DNA from: Cytophagaceae bacterium
Lineage (GTDB): Bacteria > Bacteroidota > Bacteroidia > Cytophagales > Flexibacteraceae
Assembly: GCA_947458545.1 (NCBI GenBank)
Contig: CANGYH010000006.1
Span: forward strand, 62,001-126,000
Length of the DNA: 64,000 bases
Direction of reading: 5' to 3'
The notes under the pieces were generated by a model. It was not told where the DNA came from. It ran no database searches and saw nothing but the letters and a program-made list of their open reading frames with translations. A program made the translations under genes and the position numbers. This document shows, piece by piece, positions 50,831 to 59,469 of the stretch (its first letter is position 1; each line of letters begins with the position of its first letter).

Positions 50831-51724
50831 TTACACGGGCTGTACCTGGGCCAACTGCTCTATGGCCGTGCGTACCTGCTCCATCAACCACATGGGCGTA
50901 GAAGTAGCCCCGCAGATCCCTACGGAAGTAGCTCCCTCTAGCCAGGCAGGGTCCAGCTCTTGCTCGTTCTCGATAAAGTAGCTGCGGGCATTCTCTTGCA
51001 GGCATGCTCCAAAGAGTGCCTTACCGTTGCTGCTCTTTTTGCCAGAAACGAAAATGAGCACGCTGTGGCGGGCGGCAAACTTGCGCAGTTGAGGTTCGCG
51101 GTTAGAGACTTGCCTGCAGATGGAGTCGTTGGCCTCAAAGTGCTGCTCATCTATCGGTTGGCCTGCGGCGGCCATCCGTTGGGCCAGCACGTCGCGCATG
51201 TGGTAAAAGCCCTGGGTGCTCTTAGTCGTTTGCGAGAAAAGGCTTACCGGCCGGGTCATATCCACCTGGGCCAGGTCACCCTCCTGGGTCACTACGATGG
51301 CCTTCCCTTCTGTCTGGCCGGTAAGGCCCACCACTTCGGCATGGCCCTGCTGGCCGTAGATGACGACCTGCCCCCCACGCTCGGCAAAGCGCTCGTAGCT
51401 GTGGCGCACGCGGTTTTGCAGTTTGAGCACTACCGGGCAGCTGGCGTCTATCAGCTCTATGTTGTGCTCCAGGGCAAGGCGGTAGGTTTCGGGCGGCTCG
51501 CCGTGGGCGCGGATCAGCACGCGGCAGTTTTGCAACTGGGCCAGCTCGTCTCGGCCAATGACCTTGAGGCCGAGGGCCTCCAGGCGCGCGACCTCCATAG
51601 CGTTGTGGACGATGTCTCCCAGGCAGTAGAGGGTTTGGCCGTCTTTAAGGGCCTCCTCTGCCATCTGGATGGCATACTCAACCCCAAAACAATAGCCCGA
51701 CTGCTGGTCAATCTCTACACGCAT
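50831..51724 (-). CDS. ispH: 4-hydroxy-3-methylbut-2-enyl diphosphate reductase
   Basis: 297 residues. This is the last enzyme of the MEP isoprenoid pathway, an Fe-S protein making IPP and DMAPP. Three cluster-ligating Cys are in place: SGYCFGV (Cys12), IDASCPVVLKLQ and SVGICGATSTPMWLM. The substrate-binding His and Thr motifs GDIVHNAMEV, IRAHGEPPETY, GQQGHAEVVGL and QTTKSTQGF are also present. It is divergent from bioD, with 70 bp between the two starts as chosen. MEP-pathway isoprenoids are the precursors of carotenoids, the substrate class of the Blh enzyme at 22 kb, but no operon link exists. Confidence 0.95.
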   Translation of the reverse strand: MRVEIDQQSGYCFGVEYAIQMAEEALKDGQTLYCLGDIVHNAMEVARLEALGLKVIGRDELAQLQNCRVLIRAHGEPPETYRLALEHNIELIDASCPVVLKLQNRVRHSYERFAERGGQVVIYGQQGHAEVVGLTGQTEGKAIVVTQEGDLAQVDMTRPVSLFSQTTKSTQGFYHMRDVLAQRMAAAGQPIDEQHFEANDSICRQVSNREPQLRKFAARHSVLIFVSGKKSSNGKALFGACLQENARSYFIENEQELDPAWLEGATSVGICGATSTPMWLMEQVRTAIEQLAQVQPV

Positions 51725-51794
51725 GCCTTCTTTGTACTTTCAAAAAATGGACAGGCTACGGGGAGGCCTGCCTCGAAAAAACAGACGAAGGTAC

Positions 51795-52406
51795 GTGAAT
51801 CATTCAGTTTCGGCCGATAATCGGCGCATTTTCCTATCTGGCATCGGTACAGACGTAGGCAAAACCCTGACGGCCGCCTACCTCTGCCATCAATGGGGCG
51901 CCACATACTGGAAGCCCGTGCAGGCAGGCCTGCCCCGAGACACCGAAACAGTGGCCAGCCTGGCCAACCTGCCCCCGGCGCGTGTACTGCCAGAGGTGCA
52001 TGTGCTGCAAACGCCCTGCAGCCCCCACGAGGCTGCCGCCCGAGATGGAGTGCGACTGTCTGTGGCAGACATTGTCGGCCACCGACCCCTGCCCCCCGGG
52101 CCGCTGGTGGTAGAGGGTGCAGGCGGCCTGCTGGTGCCCCTAAACGAGCGCGAAACAATTGCCGACCTGGCGGCCGGCTTTGGCCTGCCCGTGGTGCTGG
52201 TATGGCGCTATTACCTGGGCAGCATCAACCACACGCTGCTTACGATAGAGGCCGCCTTGCAGCGCGGCCTGCCCCTGGCAGGGCTCGTGCTAAACGGAGA
52301 AGAAAACCCCTACAGTACGGAGGCCGTGCTCAGCCGCTACGACCTGCCCGTGCTGGCGCGGATACCGGCGGTGGAGGATGTGCGCTCGCTTTTCCAGCCC
52401 CGGTAG
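51795..52406 (+). CDS. bioD: Dethiobiotin synthetase
   Basis: 203 residues from a GTG at 51795 (MNHSVSADNRRIFLSGIGTDVGKT), chosen because the ATG at 51723 overlaps the ispH start and adds low-quality sequence. The P-loop is GIGTDVGKTLTAAYL (residues about 16-30), WKPVQAG binds substrate and GPLVVEGAGGLLVPL is the second signature. It closes the ureido ring of biotin from diaminopelargonate, CO2 and ATP. No other bio gene is nearby. Its 3' end overlaps pnuC by 70 bp in convergent orientation. Confidence 0.92.
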   Translation: MNHSVSADNRRIFLSGIGTDVGKTLTAAYLCHQWGATYWKPVQAGLPRDTETVASLANLPPARVLPEVHVLQTPCSPHEAAARDGVRLSVADIVGHRPLPPGPLVVEGAGGLLVPLNERETIADLAAGFGLPVVLVWRYYLGSINHTLLTIEAALQRGLPLAGLVLNGEENPYSTEAVLSRYDLPVLARIPAVEDVRSLFQPR

Positions 52407-52924
52407 GCCCAGGCGGCCAGGGCCATATAGCAGGCAAACAAGGCAGCCGTAGGGTACAGGCCTTGCTCTAGATACAGACCCACGTACACTGCATCTAGCA
52501 CCAGCCAGACGAGCCAGTTCTCTAGCCGCTTGTGGGCCAGTTGGTATTGGGCGGCCAGGCTGCCTGCGGTAAGGGCGGCATCCAGCCAGGGCCGGGGGTG
52601 GTCGGTATAGCGGCTAAGGCAGTAGCCGCCTGCCACGGTTGCTGCCGCGGCCAGCAAAGCCAGCAGGGCCCACTCTGCAGGGCCTCCCGTAGAGATGTGG
52701 CGGCTTGCCGATGCAGCGCCGCCCCGGCTCCAGGCCCAGAGGCCATACACGCTGCTAACGGCAAAAACCCCCTGCAGGGCTGCATCGGCATACAGGCGCG
52801 CCTGCCAGAAAACCCAGGCATACAATCCCACAGAAACAAGCCCGATTACCCAGCCCCAAAGTTGCTTGCGCGCATTAAGCCATACGCAAACCAGCCCCGT
52901 GGCCGCGGCCAGATACTCGATCAT
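52337..52924 (-). CDS. pnuC: Nicotinamide mononucleotide/riboside transporter PnuC
   Basis: 195 residues with seven hydrophobic segments. Family marks are WLNARKQLWGWVIGLVSVGLYAWVFW near the N-terminus, ALQGVFAVSSVYGLWAWS and LENWLVWLVLDAVYVGLY near the C-terminus. It takes up nicotinamide riboside or a related vitamin precursor by facilitated diffusion at the inner membrane, trapped by later phosphorylation. The C-terminal 20 residues overlap bioD on the opposite strand. A nearby NadR-type kinase is not seen. Confidence 0.93.
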   Translation of the reverse strand: MIEYLAAATGLVCVWLNARKQLWGWVIGLVSVGLYAWVFWQARLYADAALQGVFAVSSVYGLWAWSRGGAASASRHISTGGPAEWALLALLAAAATVAGGYCLSRYTDHPRPWLDAALTAGSLAAQYQLAHKRLENWLVWLVLDAVYVGLYLEQGLYPTAALFACYMALAAWAYRGWKSERTSSTAGIRASTGRS

Positions 52925-52981
52925 AAGCGCAAGATGCAGGGCAGCAGCCTACCCGGGCCCAAAGGTTGCCGAGGCGGCAAC

Positions 52982-54223
52982 CTAGGCCGACACGGCCGGC
53001 TTTTGCGGGTTAGGGTCCAGCGCCGTGATGCGCAGCCCGATCACGAGCAGATCGTCTAGCTGGGGCCCTGTGCCGCGCCAGGCTTCGTACTCTTCGGCCA
53101 GGCGGCGCTTTTGCTCCTCCATCGGCAGGCCCGAGATGGAGAGCAAGAACTGCTTAAAGCGGGCCGTCATGTACTTCTTGCCCGTCTCTCCGTTAAACTG
53201 CGACACAAACCCGTCAGAGAAGAGGTAGTACATATCTCCCTCTACCATCTGAATCTGGTAGTTGGTAAAGCGCTTTTCGACGTCGAAAGCTTGCTGGACG
53301 GGGCCAATCGAGAACGGCTCGCCCTTGTACTCTATCAGCTCACCACCGGTGATGCGGTATAGCGGGCGGTGGGCGCCGGCATACTCCAGCACGTTCTTTT
53401 TGTTGTCTATGGCAATCATGCCAATCTCCATGCCGTCGCCCTGCTCGGCCTGCTCGTTGCCGCGGTTCAGCAGGCTGCTCAGGCCGCTCTCGGCCCAGTG
53501 GAGTATGCGGGCCGGCTCTACAACGGCATACTCGTTAATCGCCCGCGTAAGCTGGTTGTGGGCAATCAGGCTCATAAAGGCGCCGGGCACGCCGTGGCCG
53601 GTGCAATCAACCACTGCCAGAAAGCTGCGGCCCATCTTGCGGGTAGAGAAGTAAAAATCGCCAGAGACGATGTCTTTGGCCTGGTAGAAGACAAACGAGT
53701 CCGGAAAGAACTCGCGCAGCGTCTCGTGCGCCGGCAAAATGGCCCGCTGGATGCGCTTGGCATAGCGGATAGAGTCAAGCATCTTCCGGTTGCTCTCTTC
53801 GATGATCATCCGCTGGCCATTCATCTGCTCTATGTTGTCCTCCAGCTTGTTGAGCATCTGGATTAGCTCCGTATTGACGCGATCTACCTTCTCTTTCTCC
53901 CGGTTCAGCTCCTCAGCCTGCGCCAGAATCTGCGCATTCTTCTGGTTGATTTGGCGCGTCCGCTCGCGCACCTGGCTCTCCAAAAAATTCTCTCGCCGCC
54001 CAAACGTTTTAACGGCCAGCACAAACAGCAAGATGAGCACGGCCAAAATCACAATGGGCAGCGCATCTCGAATCCAGTCGTCCGGCAGGGCATACCAACT
54101 CGTGCTGCCCTGATGGGCATAGGCAGGCGCCACACCTACCGCCAGGCAAATGCCCACCGACTGCGGCAGGCGCAGCAAAACTTTGGCCGGTATCCGTTGC
54201 AGTAAAGCGGCAGGCAGAAACAC
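52982..54223 (-). CDS. Membrane-anchored SpoIIE-type (PP2C) serine/threonine phosphatase
   Basis: 413 residues. An N-terminal hydrophobic stretch (VGICLAVGVAPAYAHQ) and a membrane helix (ALPIVILAVLILLFVLAVKTF, residues about 53-74) precede a long coiled coil (residues about 80-150, RERTRQINQKNAQILAQAEELNREKEKVDRVN...). The phosphatase domain has DIVSGDFYFSTR, AVVDCTGHGVPGAFMSLIAHN, GDGMEIGMIAID and MYYLFSDGFVSQFNG, with the metal-binding Asp residues conserved. In Bacteroidota such proteins usually end signal pathways that act on anti-anti-sigma or STAS-like partners; no partner is adjacent. It is oriented with pnuC, 57 bp away, and may share its promoter. Confidence 0.9.
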   Translation of the reverse strand: MFLPAALLQRIPAKVLLRLPQSVGICLAVGVAPAYAHQGSTSWYALPDDWIRDALPIVILAVLILLFVLAVKTFGRRENFLESQVRERTRQINQKNAQILAQAEELNREKEKVDRVNTELIQMLNKLEDNIEQMNGQRMIIEESNRKMLDSIRYAKRIQRAILPAHETLREFFPDSFVFYQAKDIVSGDFYFSTRKMGRSFLAVVDCTGHGVPGAFMSLIAHNQLTRAINEYAVVEPARILHWAESGLSSLLNRGNEQAEQGDGMEIGMIAIDNKKNVLEYAGAHRPLYRITGGELIEYKGEPFSIGPVQQAFDVEKRFTNYQIQMVEGDMYYLFSDGFVSQFNGETGKKYMTARFKQFLLSISGLPMEEQKRRLAEEYEAWRGTGPQLDDLLVIGLRITALDPNPQKPAVSA

Positions 54224-54471
54224 GCGATTGAAAAGCTCGAAATCCCTTTGCGGCAGCTGGTGAAAGCCTATGGACCAAGCGGTTCAAAATTAGAGGCAGC
54301 GCCTATGCGCCCGCACTACTCCGTACCATTTTCGGCAATTGCGCACAATTGCGCCTGCGTCTGGAATAATTCAAAGTTTGGCCTTACCCTTGCCTAGAGC
54401 ACAAGGTTGTATCTAAGAGAGCTAGCTACCTAACATGCATCGAAACGCAAGCCCCTAGTGAGCCATTTGGC

Positions 54472-54987
54472 CTACTTTTTGCCCTCTTTCTGCTCGGCAA
54501 AGTCTAAACTGGCGCTGTTGATGCAGTAGCGCAGGCCGGTTGGCTCGGGGCCGTCGTTAAATACATGGCCCAGGTGGCCGCCGCAGCGGCTGCAATGCAC
54601 CTCTGTACGCAGCATGCCGTAGGATTTATCCAGCTTTTGCGCCACGGCTGTCTTGCTCAAAGGCGTATAAAAGCTAGGCCAGCCCGTGCCAGACTCAAAT
54701 TTGGCGCCCGAGGCAAACAGCGGCTGCTTGCAGGCCGCGCAGTGGTAGGTGCCCTGGCGGTGATTGTCCCACAGGGCACCGCTAAAGGCCCGCTCGGTGC
54801 CTTGCTCAAAAAGTATATGGTAGGCCTCTGGGCTCAGTTCCTTTTTATAATCGGCTTTAGACTTAGGCGTCTCCATACGAGGGCTAGGCGAGGCGGTGCG
54901 CTGGGCTGTGGGTTGGGGCTGGCCTTGGCACCCTGTGGCAAGGGCCAGCATACAAAAACCAGCCAGCAGATAACCCTTTGTACGCAT
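54472..54987 (-). CDS. msrB: Peptide-methionine (R)-S-oxide reductase, lipoprotein form
   Basis: 171 residues from the ATG at 54987 ([20 protein letters not shown]), a lipoprotein signal with Cys at the end of ALATGC, so it is anchored in the periplasmic membrane. The MsrB fold is complete: [61 protein letters not shown]. The two CxxC pairs bind Zn (CAAC, CSRC), and the catalytic Cys is in RYCINSASL. It reduces R-methionine sulfoxide in exported proteins. It is downstream of tamL on the same strand, 40 bp away. Confidence 0.95.
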   Translation of the reverse strand: MRTKGYLLAGFCMLALATGCQGQPQPTAQRTASPSPRMETPKSKADYKKELSPEAYHILFEQGTERAFSGALWDNHRQGTYHCAACKQPLFASGAKFESGTGWPSFYTPLSKTAVAQKLDKSYGMLRTEVHCSRCGGHLGHVFNDGPEPTGLRYCINSASLDFAEQKEGKK

Positions 54988-55026
54988 AAGATGGTAATGC
55001 ACCGCCCAACAGCAGGCGCGTTATTG

Positions 55027-57522
55027 TTAAAACGGATAACCAATGCCGATGTTGAGCAACACCCGCTGGTACCCCTCTGGCGCGGGCTTAAACAAGTCTC
55101 TGATTACCCAGGCATTGCCATAAGGCGCGGCAGGGTCGTAGGTTTTGATGCCGGCATCTAGGCGCACCACCAAAAAGCTGAAGTCCATCCGCAGGCCTGG
55201 CCCAATGCCCAGGGCCAGGTTTTGCACAAATGTGCCAGGGGTAAAATTGCCGCCCGGCCGGCCCTCCTCTGCCCGGATAGAGAAAACGTTACCAAAGTCA
55301 GCAAAAAGGGCGCCCTCAAAAAAGCCGATTAGCTTTTGGCGCAGCTCTACGCTGCCCTCAAACAGAATCTCGCCCGGCTGCTCGGCGTTAAAGAAGCCCG
55401 GCTGCCCAGAGCCCGTCTGAAAGTAACGACCCGGCCCCAGCCGCCGCGGTGCCCAAGCCCGCACACTGTTAGAGCCCCCGGCAAAAAAGTATTTGACGTA
55501 AGGCAGCGCCCGGCTGTCGCCCATCGGCACGGCTATGCCCGTGTTGATGCGAAAGGCCCAAAGCGCGTTTTTATTGACAGGCAGATAATAGCGATAATCT
55601 ACCTGCAACTTGCCGAAGCGGAAGGTGCGCAAGTCTTGCTCTAGCCGCGCCAGGTTTATGTAGCGGCCGTCGCGCCGATCTTGCACGGGTATCTCTGGCC
55701 CGTCTACAATGGTGGTGGCAAACAGGTTGGGCAAAAAGCCGCCAGCCTCGGCAAAAATGCGGAAGTACTGCCCGCGCACCTTGGCCGTTTGGCTGCTGGT
55801 GTTGAAAACATAGAAGCCCGACAGGCTGGTAACAATCTGGTTGTTGAAAGACTGTATGAGCGGATTGCCCCGGTTGCTCTGATCTATCAAAAAGTTCTTA
55901 AAACCCTCGGCAATCTCGCCGGTGCGTACGACAGAGGCATCTATCACGTTTAGGCCTACCACCTTGCGCCCGCTTAGGTTGATGGTGTAACCTGCTGTGG
56001 CCTTAAAAATGTTCTGGCTATACTCGGGCCGACGCAGGTCAGTATAGCCTAAAGACAGACGTGTTTTGGGGTTGCGGTTGTTAAACAGGTAGCTGGTGCC
56101 CCACGGAAAGGCTATCGTAGGGAAGGTCAGCGTTGTATTGATGCCTAGCTCTCGGGCCCGGTAGATGCCCTCTTGGTTGAAAACGGATATCTGCCCCTCC
56201 TCTGAGTAGCGGGCCGACACCTCGAAGATGTCGAACGAATTGAGCCCATTGCGCACCTTAAAGCCCAGGTTGACGAACGGCCCCGGTGCACCCTGAGAAA
56301 CAAGCATGCCCACCTCGTCAGAAATCTGGTACTTGGGCAACCGCGTCGTCTGGATGTTGAGGCGGAAGTCTTTGCCCGATGGCAACGTGTCGAAGGTGAA
56401 GTTGACGAACCTGAAAAAGTCCATCGCCTGCAACTGAGCCTGGCTGTTGGTCAGCCCGTCGGCATTGTAGTAGTCTCCGGGCCGCACCAAGATTTTAGAG
56501 TCCAGCGTGCGGTAGCTCAGGCGCTTGTAAGGCGTATGGTAGGTTATGCCGTTAAAGTTGTGCACAGACGTGTCAGACTTGTAAAAGCCCCCTGCGCTAG
56601 AGATGTGCAGCTCTGCCTCGCCGATGCGGTAGCGCTGGTGGCGGCCCTGGCGCGGATCTTTGATGCGATAGACCAGATCTATCCCCCGCGTGCCCAGCAC
56701 GGAGTCCTCCAGGCCCGTATCGGCCTCTACGAAGATGAAATCTCTAGAGAAGGCATAGTACCCCGAGTTGCGGATACCCTTGTCGAGCCGCTCGCGCTCG
56801 GCAGAGATGTTGTCTTGGTCGTAGCGGTCTCCTGGCTTGGTGAGCAGCTGCCCTTTGGTCGTCAGCGAGTCTGCCAGGTGTTGCAGGTTAGGGTCGTTGG
56901 CCTGGTACCGCACGCGGCGCAAAATTTGAGGCAGACCCTCTGCCACGCGGTAAGTAACCTGCACCTGCCGGCCGCGCAACGTATCTACCGAGGCCGATAC
57001 CTGGCCTGCAAAAAATCCTTTGTTAAAAAGATAATTGCGCATCTCGCGCGCGCTCAAGGCCACGGCCGATGGGTCAAAGATGCTCGGCGGCTCCCCCACG
57101 GTGCGCATCAGCCAGTTGCCCTCCTCTAGCGTGGTGCGGAGCTTGTCTAGCTTTTGGTCTCGCAGATTGCGCAGGCGCAACGCCTTGGCCGAGCCCTTGT
57201 CGGCCACCTTTTCTAGCTTGGCGTCGTACTTGGCCCGGGTGCGGGCCATGCGGGCCTCCACCTTCTCTTTGCGGTAGAACCTCTCGCCCAACTGGTAAAA
57301 CCACAGATAGGGCATCGTGCGGAAAACCCGCCGGTTGGGCTTTTGCTGCTGCAGGTTGGCCAGTGCTTCTGCCTCTATCTTCTTTGTGCCCTTGATCTTT
57401 GCCGACACAAACAGGTACTGGTCTTTCTTTAAGAACAGCGTATTGGTGCCGCAGCCGGCCAACAAAAGGCCAAGCCCCAGCATTACGGCTGCCGCCGCCC
57501 CGCGCGTAAAAGAGAGTCTCAC
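55027..57522 (-). CDS. tamL: TamL-like outer-membrane BamA-family lipoprotein
   Basis: 831 residues. MRLSFTRGAAAAVMLGLGLLLAGC is a lipoprotein signal with Cys24, unlike BamA. A long coiled-coil-like helix (EKVEARMARTRAKYDAKLEK) follows, then POTRA-type domains (KGFFAGQVSASVDTLRGRQVQVTYRVAEGLPQILRR) and a C-terminal 16-stranded barrel ending GYQRVLLNIGIGYPF, whose final Phe is the usual signal. GGSNSVRAWAPRRLGPG is the conserved loop-6 VRGF-like segment, here VRAW. TamL works with TamB to insert or export outer-membrane proteins in Bacteroidota. It is divergent from the TrmH gene with an 18-bp gap. Confidence 0.9.
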   Translation of the reverse strand: MRLSFTRGAAAAVMLGLGLLLAGCGTNTLFLKKDQYLFVSAKIKGTKKIEAEALANLQQQKPNRRVFRTMPYLWFYQLGERFYRKEKVEARMARTRAKYDAKLEKVADKGSAKALRLRNLRDQKLDKLRTTLEEGNWLMRTVGEPPSIFDPSAVALSAREMRNYLFNKGFFAGQVSASVDTLRGRQVQVTYRVAEGLPQILRRVRYQANDPNLQHLADSLTTKGQLLTKPGDRYDQDNISAERERLDKGIRNSGYYAFSRDFIFVEADTGLEDSVLGTRGIDLVYRIKDPRQGRHQRYRIGEAELHISSAGGFYKSDTSVHNFNGITYHTPYKRLSYRTLDSKILVRPGDYYNADGLTNSQAQLQAMDFFRFVNFTFDTLPSGKDFRLNIQTTRLPKYQISDEVGMLVSQGAPGPFVNLGFKVRNGLNSFDIFEVSARYSEEGQISVFNQEGIYRARELGINTTLTFPTIAFPWGTSYLFNNRNPKTRLSLGYTDLRRPEYSQNIFKATAGYTINLSGRKVVGLNVIDASVVRTGEIAEGFKNFLIDQSNRGNPLIQSFNNQIVTSLSGFYVFNTSSQTAKVRGQYFRIFAEAGGFLPNLFATTIVDGPEIPVQDRRDGRYINLARLEQDLRTFRFGKLQVDYRYYLPVNKNALWAFRINTGIAVPMGDSRALPYVKYFFAGGSNSVRAWAPRRLGPGRYFQTGSGQPGFFNAEQPGEILFEGSVELRQKLIGFFEGALFADFGNVFSIRAEEGRPGGNFTPGTFVQNLALGIGPGLRMDFSFLVVRLDAGIKTYDPAAPYGNAWVIRDLFKPAPEGYQRVLLNIGIGYPF

Positions 57523-57540
57523 TGGCCTGATGTGGTAAAG

Positions 57541-58293
57541 ATGCTAACGCAAGCACAGAGTAAGCGCATCCGCGCCCTGCACACCAAGAAGGCACGCCAG
57601 GCCGAAGGGCTTTTTCTGGCCGAGGGCCGCAAGGTCGTACAAGAACTAGCAGCCGACCCTGCCTGGCAGGTGCGCCAATACGTGCTTTTAGCAGGAATTA
57701 ACGAGCCCTGGGCCGCCAAGGTTAAAGCTGCCGCACGCCCTGGCCAACTGGCCGAGGTGCCCCAGGCCGAGCTAGACCGCCTCACCACCCTGCAAACCAA
57801 CACCGAGGCCCTGGCCGTGGTAGAGGCCAAAGCCTGGCCTCCGTTTGCCTACCAGCCCGGTAGCCTGGTGCTGGCGCTAGACGGTATCAGAGACCCCGGC
57901 AACCTTGGCACCATCATTCGCCTGGCAGACTGGTTCGGCGTGCAAGACGTGCTCTGCTCTGCCGATACCTGCGAGTGGCAGAACCCGAAGGTGATCCAGG
58001 CCAGCATGGGCAGCTTTTTGCGGGTACGTGTCCACTACGGTGCCTTGCCGCAAATGCTGGCCGATGTGCCCGCCGTCTATGGTGCCCTGTTGGATGGTCT
58101 GCCCAGCTACGCGCTGCCAGGCCCCATGCAAGGCGCCCTGCTGATAGGCTCTGAGAGCCACGGCATACGGCCCGAGGCGCTGCCCTGCATAACCCAGGCC
58201 CTCACCATCCCCCGGTTTGGGCAGGCCGAGAGCCTGAACGCCGCCCAGGCCGCCGGGCTGCTGCTGTATGAGGGCCGGCGGCCGGTGGGCTAG
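57541..58293 (+). CDS. SpoU/TrmH family RNA 2'-O-methyltransferase
   Basis: 250 residues from the ATG at 57541 (MLTQAQSKRIRALHTKKARQAEG). The N-terminal substrate-binding domain (about 1-100, AEGRKVVQELA) resembles the RlmB/TrmH L30e-like fold. The SPOUT catalytic domain has LVLALDGIRDPGNLGTIIRLADWFG (the Asn-Pro-Gly-Asn-Leu-Gly motif), LIGSESHGIRPEAL and IPRFGQAESLNAAQAAGLLLYE. It 2'-O-methylates rRNA or tRNA; which one is not evident. Its stop overlaps the HAD gene by 4 bp in convergent orientation. Confidence 0.9.
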   Translation: MLTQAQSKRIRALHTKKARQAEGLFLAEGRKVVQELAADPAWQVRQYVLLAGINEPWAAKVKAAARPGQLAEVPQAELDRLTTLQTNTEALAVVEAKAWPPFAYQPGSLVLALDGIRDPGNLGTIIRLADWFGVQDVLCSADTCEWQNPKVIQASMGSFLRVRVHYGALPQMLADVPAVYGALLDGLPSYALPGPMQGALLIGSESHGIRPEALPCITQALTIPRFGQAESLNAAQAAGLLLYEGRRPVG

Positions 58294-58841
58294 GCCTGTT
58301 GCAAGATCCAGTCTGCCGCTGCGGCCAGGTCTGCCGCCACATGCGCCGCCAGCGGGTGCTCGGTCTCTTTGAGGGTAGGCACCAAAATGGGCCGGATACC
58401 CAGTGCCGCGGCGGCCTCTAGGTCTCGGGCAGCGTCGCCAACCAAAAAGCTGTGCTCGGGGCGGCAGCCGTAGCGGTGTAGCCCCCGCTCCAGCATCAGC
58501 CAGTTGGGCTTAGAGAGCTGGCTGCGCGTTTTGATCTTGTGGTGCGGGCTGTAATAGATATAGTCCAGCAATCCGGGGGCGGCAGCCTCTAGCTTGGCAT
58601 GGCAGGCATCCATCTGCGCGCGGGTAAACAGGCCTTTGTCTATGCCGCCCTGGTTGGTAACCACAATCAATCTATACCCGGCCGCCTTCAGCGCCCGCAG
58701 CGCCCCGGGCACCCCGGGCGGAATCACAAACAAGGCAGGGTCATAGACGTAGTCGCCAATCTCTTGGTTCAGCACGCCATCTCTGTCTAAAAACACGGCC
58801 TTGTCGCCATAGTGCGCCGGCACCGGATACACGCTTTCCAT
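58290..58841 (-). CDS. HAD-IIIA phosphatase, GmhB-like without Zn-binding Cys
   Basis: 183 residues. HAD motif I is DRDGVLNQEIGDYV (nucleophile and acid/base Asp), motif II VVTNQGGIDKGLF, motif III KPNWLM and motif IV FLVGDAARDLEAA. The layout matches heptose-1,7-bisphosphatase GmhB. But the zinc loop that should read CxHx...CxC is YYSPHHKIKTRSQLSKPNW here, with no Cys, so this branch may act on another sugar phosphate. Cytoplasmic. It may serve LPS heptose synthesis, though no heptosyltransferase is adjacent. Convergent with the TrmH-like gene. Confidence 0.88.
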   Translation of the reverse strand: MESVYPVPAHYGDKAVFLDRDGVLNQEIGDYVYDPALFVIPPGVPGALRALKAAGYRLIVVTNQGGIDKGLFTRAQMDACHAKLEAAAPGLLDYIYYSPHHKIKTRSQLSKPNWLMLERGLHRYGCRPEHSFLVGDAARDLEAAAALGIRPILVPTLKETEHPLAAHVAADLAAAADWILQQA

Positions 58842-58905
58842 CTGCCCGCAAAGGTGGCATACGGCTAGCCAACCTGCCCGCCAAGCCTTTGCGATGAAAG
58901 ATAAA

Positions 58906-58960
58906 TAGATACAAAATGAGGCATGAGTATTGACAAAGTGTATCTATTTAGATACATTTG
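58906..58960 (+). promoter_or_regulatory. Promoter/operator of the RHH gene
   Basis: A half-site TAGATACA at 58906-58913 and a perfect dyad TGTATCTA-TT-TAGATACA at 58939-58956. The dyad overlaps a consensus promoter: TTG at 58930-58932, 20-nt spacer, TACATTTG at 58953-58960. Binding at the dyad would block the -7 box. The transcript would start about 15 nt before the ATG. Confidence 0.7.
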
Positions 58961-58981
58961 GGCCATAACCCTATCAATCTT

Positions 58982-59173
58982 ATGCCTAAGCATTTCAAAC
59001 CGAAAGAACGTTGCCTCAACAAGCGCCTCGTCACATTCTTACCCGGCGAGGACTACCGCGCCTTCCGCGAGATGGCCTACCAGCGCAACCAACACACCGC
59101 CGAGCTGCTCCGCGACGTACTACGCAGCTACCTGCAACCCTACAAAAGCGGGCAGGTGAACCGGCAATGGTAA
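58982..59173 (+). CDS. Small ribbon-helix-helix-like DNA-binding protein
   Basis: 63 residues from the ATG at 58982 (MPKHFKPKERCLNKRLVTFLPGEDYRAFREMA...). It reads as an N-terminal basic strand (NKRLVTFL) followed by helices EDYRAFREMAYQRN and HTAELLRDVLRSYLQ, the ribbon-helix-helix layout of Arc/CopG/antitoxin proteins. The basic tail ends VNRQW. It is preceded by a consensus promoter overlapped by a palindrome (58939-58956), typical of autorepression by RHH dimers. No toxin gene follows; the downstream DNA is repeat cluster. It may be an orphan antitoxin or a solitary regulator, perhaps of the repeat family. Confidence 0.72.
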   Translation: MPKHFKPKERCLNKRLVTFLPGEDYRAFREMAYQRNQHTAELLRDVLRSYLQPYKSGQVNRQW

Positions 59174-59183
59174 GCGGGACAAT

Positions 59184-59213
59184 TAGAAATTAAAAATTAA
59201 AAATTAAAAATGG
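59184..59213. repeat. AT-rich tract after the RHH gene
   Basis: TTAGAAATTAAAAATTAAAA and a further ATTAAAAATGG, of the same simple-repeat composition as the other two AT-rich tracts. Confidence 0.5.
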
Positions 59214-59243
59214 CGGATGGCAGGGCTTTGCCCCCCCCCTCTA

Positions 59244-59295
59244 CTGTGCAATGGCTTTGCCATTGTCACGTGCTCTGGCGAGGCTGCGCCTCGCG
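59244..59295 (+). repeat. REP element 4
   Basis: CAATGGC-TTT-GCCATTG, linker TCACGTGCTCTG, GCGAGGCT-G-CGCCTCGC. Also shares the GGGCTTTGCCCCCC left flank with REP 1, 41 kb away. Confidence 0.85.
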
Positions 59296-59384
59296 TGTAG
59301 GCCAGGGCGATAGACCTGGCAACCTGCGGATGAAGTGGGGGGCAGGGTGAGAGGCGACACGCTAGCCCGTTGTTCGTCGTGCTT

Positions 59385-59440
59385 ACCCCAGGTTAAAAAC
59401 CAGGGGCTACTGCTAAGGCGACGGCTAAAGCCGAACGCTA
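59385..59440 (+). repeat. GGCTAAAGCC-type palindromic repeat, copy b
   Basis: ACCCCAGGTTAAAAACCAGG, then GGGCTACTGCTAAGGCG and CGGCTAAAGCCG. It is oriented opposite to copy c, making a mirror pair around the GTCGCAAGTC element. Confidence 0.75.
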
Positions 59441-59469
59441 TGAGCCTTCGGAGTCCTATAGGATGCTGT

